Below, in pieces: positions 1 to 64,000 of a stretch of 64,000 nt of DNA; position 1 is the stretch's first letter; each line of letters opens with the position of its first letter. A program made the position numbers and the translations under genes. Under the pieces are notes generated by a model. The model had not been told where the DNA came from, ran no database searches, and was given only the letters and a program-made list of their open reading frames with translations. The DNA comes from Oasisia sp. SBJ-2009 (Eukaryota; Annelida; Polychaeta; Sabellida; Siboglinidae), in assembly GCA_964017155.1 (NCBI GenBank), contig OZ024862.1:29619658-29683657 (forward strand), in the 5' to 3' direction.

Positions 1-290
1 ACTTTCTGAGCGAATGCCACGCGAGGTTTTTTTTATTAAAAGCAGTGCTGTTCTGTCGTGCGTAGAAATAAGTGTATTTAACCACAGTGTGGACCTATGA
101 TCGCAGCATTTCAATACCACGTTATCAACTTATTACCGAGTTCATATTGGGATATTACGCGACATTTCTGTTTTGACAGACGGTGTGTCAGTCACAGCTT
201 GTTTCCGGCTTTGTCTGACGTGTGTTGACAATAACATTGCGGCGTAACTTTTTACATTCATCAAACGGCGGCGGCATATGATCATCAGAT
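1..290 (+). promoter_or_regulatory. 5' flank and probable 5' UTR of the distal KCC start
   Basis: This stretch precedes the distal start codon and contains scattered CpG. An in-frame TGA at 279-281 closes the frame just upstream of ATG 291, which supports that ATG as the start. No clear TATA box was seen. A pyrimidine-rich stretch ending in an AG near 180 could be an acceptor for an upstream non-coding exon, so the transcription start may lie outside the window. Confidence 0.4.
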
Positions 291-63739
<63,449 letters not shown>

Positions 63740-64000
63740 GTATCCTTCCAGGTGGCGCCACCCTGCGGTTGTGCACAACATGCACACTTTAATTAAATAA
63801 TGTTTTTTTAAATTCTGTCTTTTTTCAAGAATTTTATTTGTTCATAAGTGTTTATTAATTATTTTTTAAGAATTACTTGTCTTTCAACTTCTTTGTTGAT
63901 TCATGTTTTTACCGGTAATTGTTGTTTGTTTTATGATAAATGTGATTATTTATTTTATTATTTCATATTTTATTACCTATCTATCTCCATTTCATGATAC
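63740..64000 (+). other. start of intron 21 (probable U12-type)
   Basis: It opens with GTATCCTTCC. The rest is AT-rich intron without recognised features, and its acceptor lies outside the window. Confidence 0.7.

Overview
The window is eukaryotic nuclear DNA. It is AT-rich and repeat-dense, with long introns, SINEs, LINE fragments, cut-and-paste DNA transposons and many micro- and minisatellites. It carries most of one multi-exon gene on the + strand, a K-Cl cotransporter (KCC) of the SLC12 cation-chloride cotransporter family. The repeat style and the KCC sequence suggest an invertebrate, perhaps a mollusc or other lophotrochozoan. That placement is inference; no taxon-specific marker was seen.

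I could chain 21 coding exons (291..63739), with splice phases agreeing at every junction. Together they give 871 codons plus one base. By comparison with vertebrate KCCs of about 1,080-1,150 residues, roughly 200 C-terminal residues lie beyond the right edge. Exon 1 (291-417) carries an RFQV motif of the type that docks SPAK/OSR1 kinases. Intron 1 is 34.7 kb. A second, phase-compatible start exon (29823-29853) sits in it and would give a short N-terminus without that motif, as in the KCC2a/KCC2b and KCC3a/KCC3b pairs. Exons 4-14 encode the membrane domain, with the K+-site residues of KCC1 conserved and a four-cysteine, glycosylated extracellular loop. Exons 14-21 encode the start of the cytoplasmic C-terminal domain. 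Introns 9, 20 and 21 look U12-type.

Layout: 1-290 is 5' flank or UTR. Intron 1 (418-35116) holds a hAT-like MITE split by a TTAA-inserting element, SINEs, LINE fragments and minisatellites of 24, 37 and 30 bp. Introns 2-3 (35200-46918) hold TA/CA/CT/CAGT microsatellites, a 61-bp array and another hAT-like MITE next to exon 3. From 46919 to 63739 the exons are dense. Here several tandem arrays start at, or contain, the exon-intron junctions: the exon 4 donor, exon 6 donor, exon 11 acceptor (about 28 intronic copies), exon 13 donor ((GGGC)n), exon 16 acceptor and exon 19 donor (about 71 copies). This repeated splice-junction amplification within one gene is the most unusual property of the window. 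No other protein gene is supported; the other long open frames are repeat arrays, TE remnants or antisense shadows.
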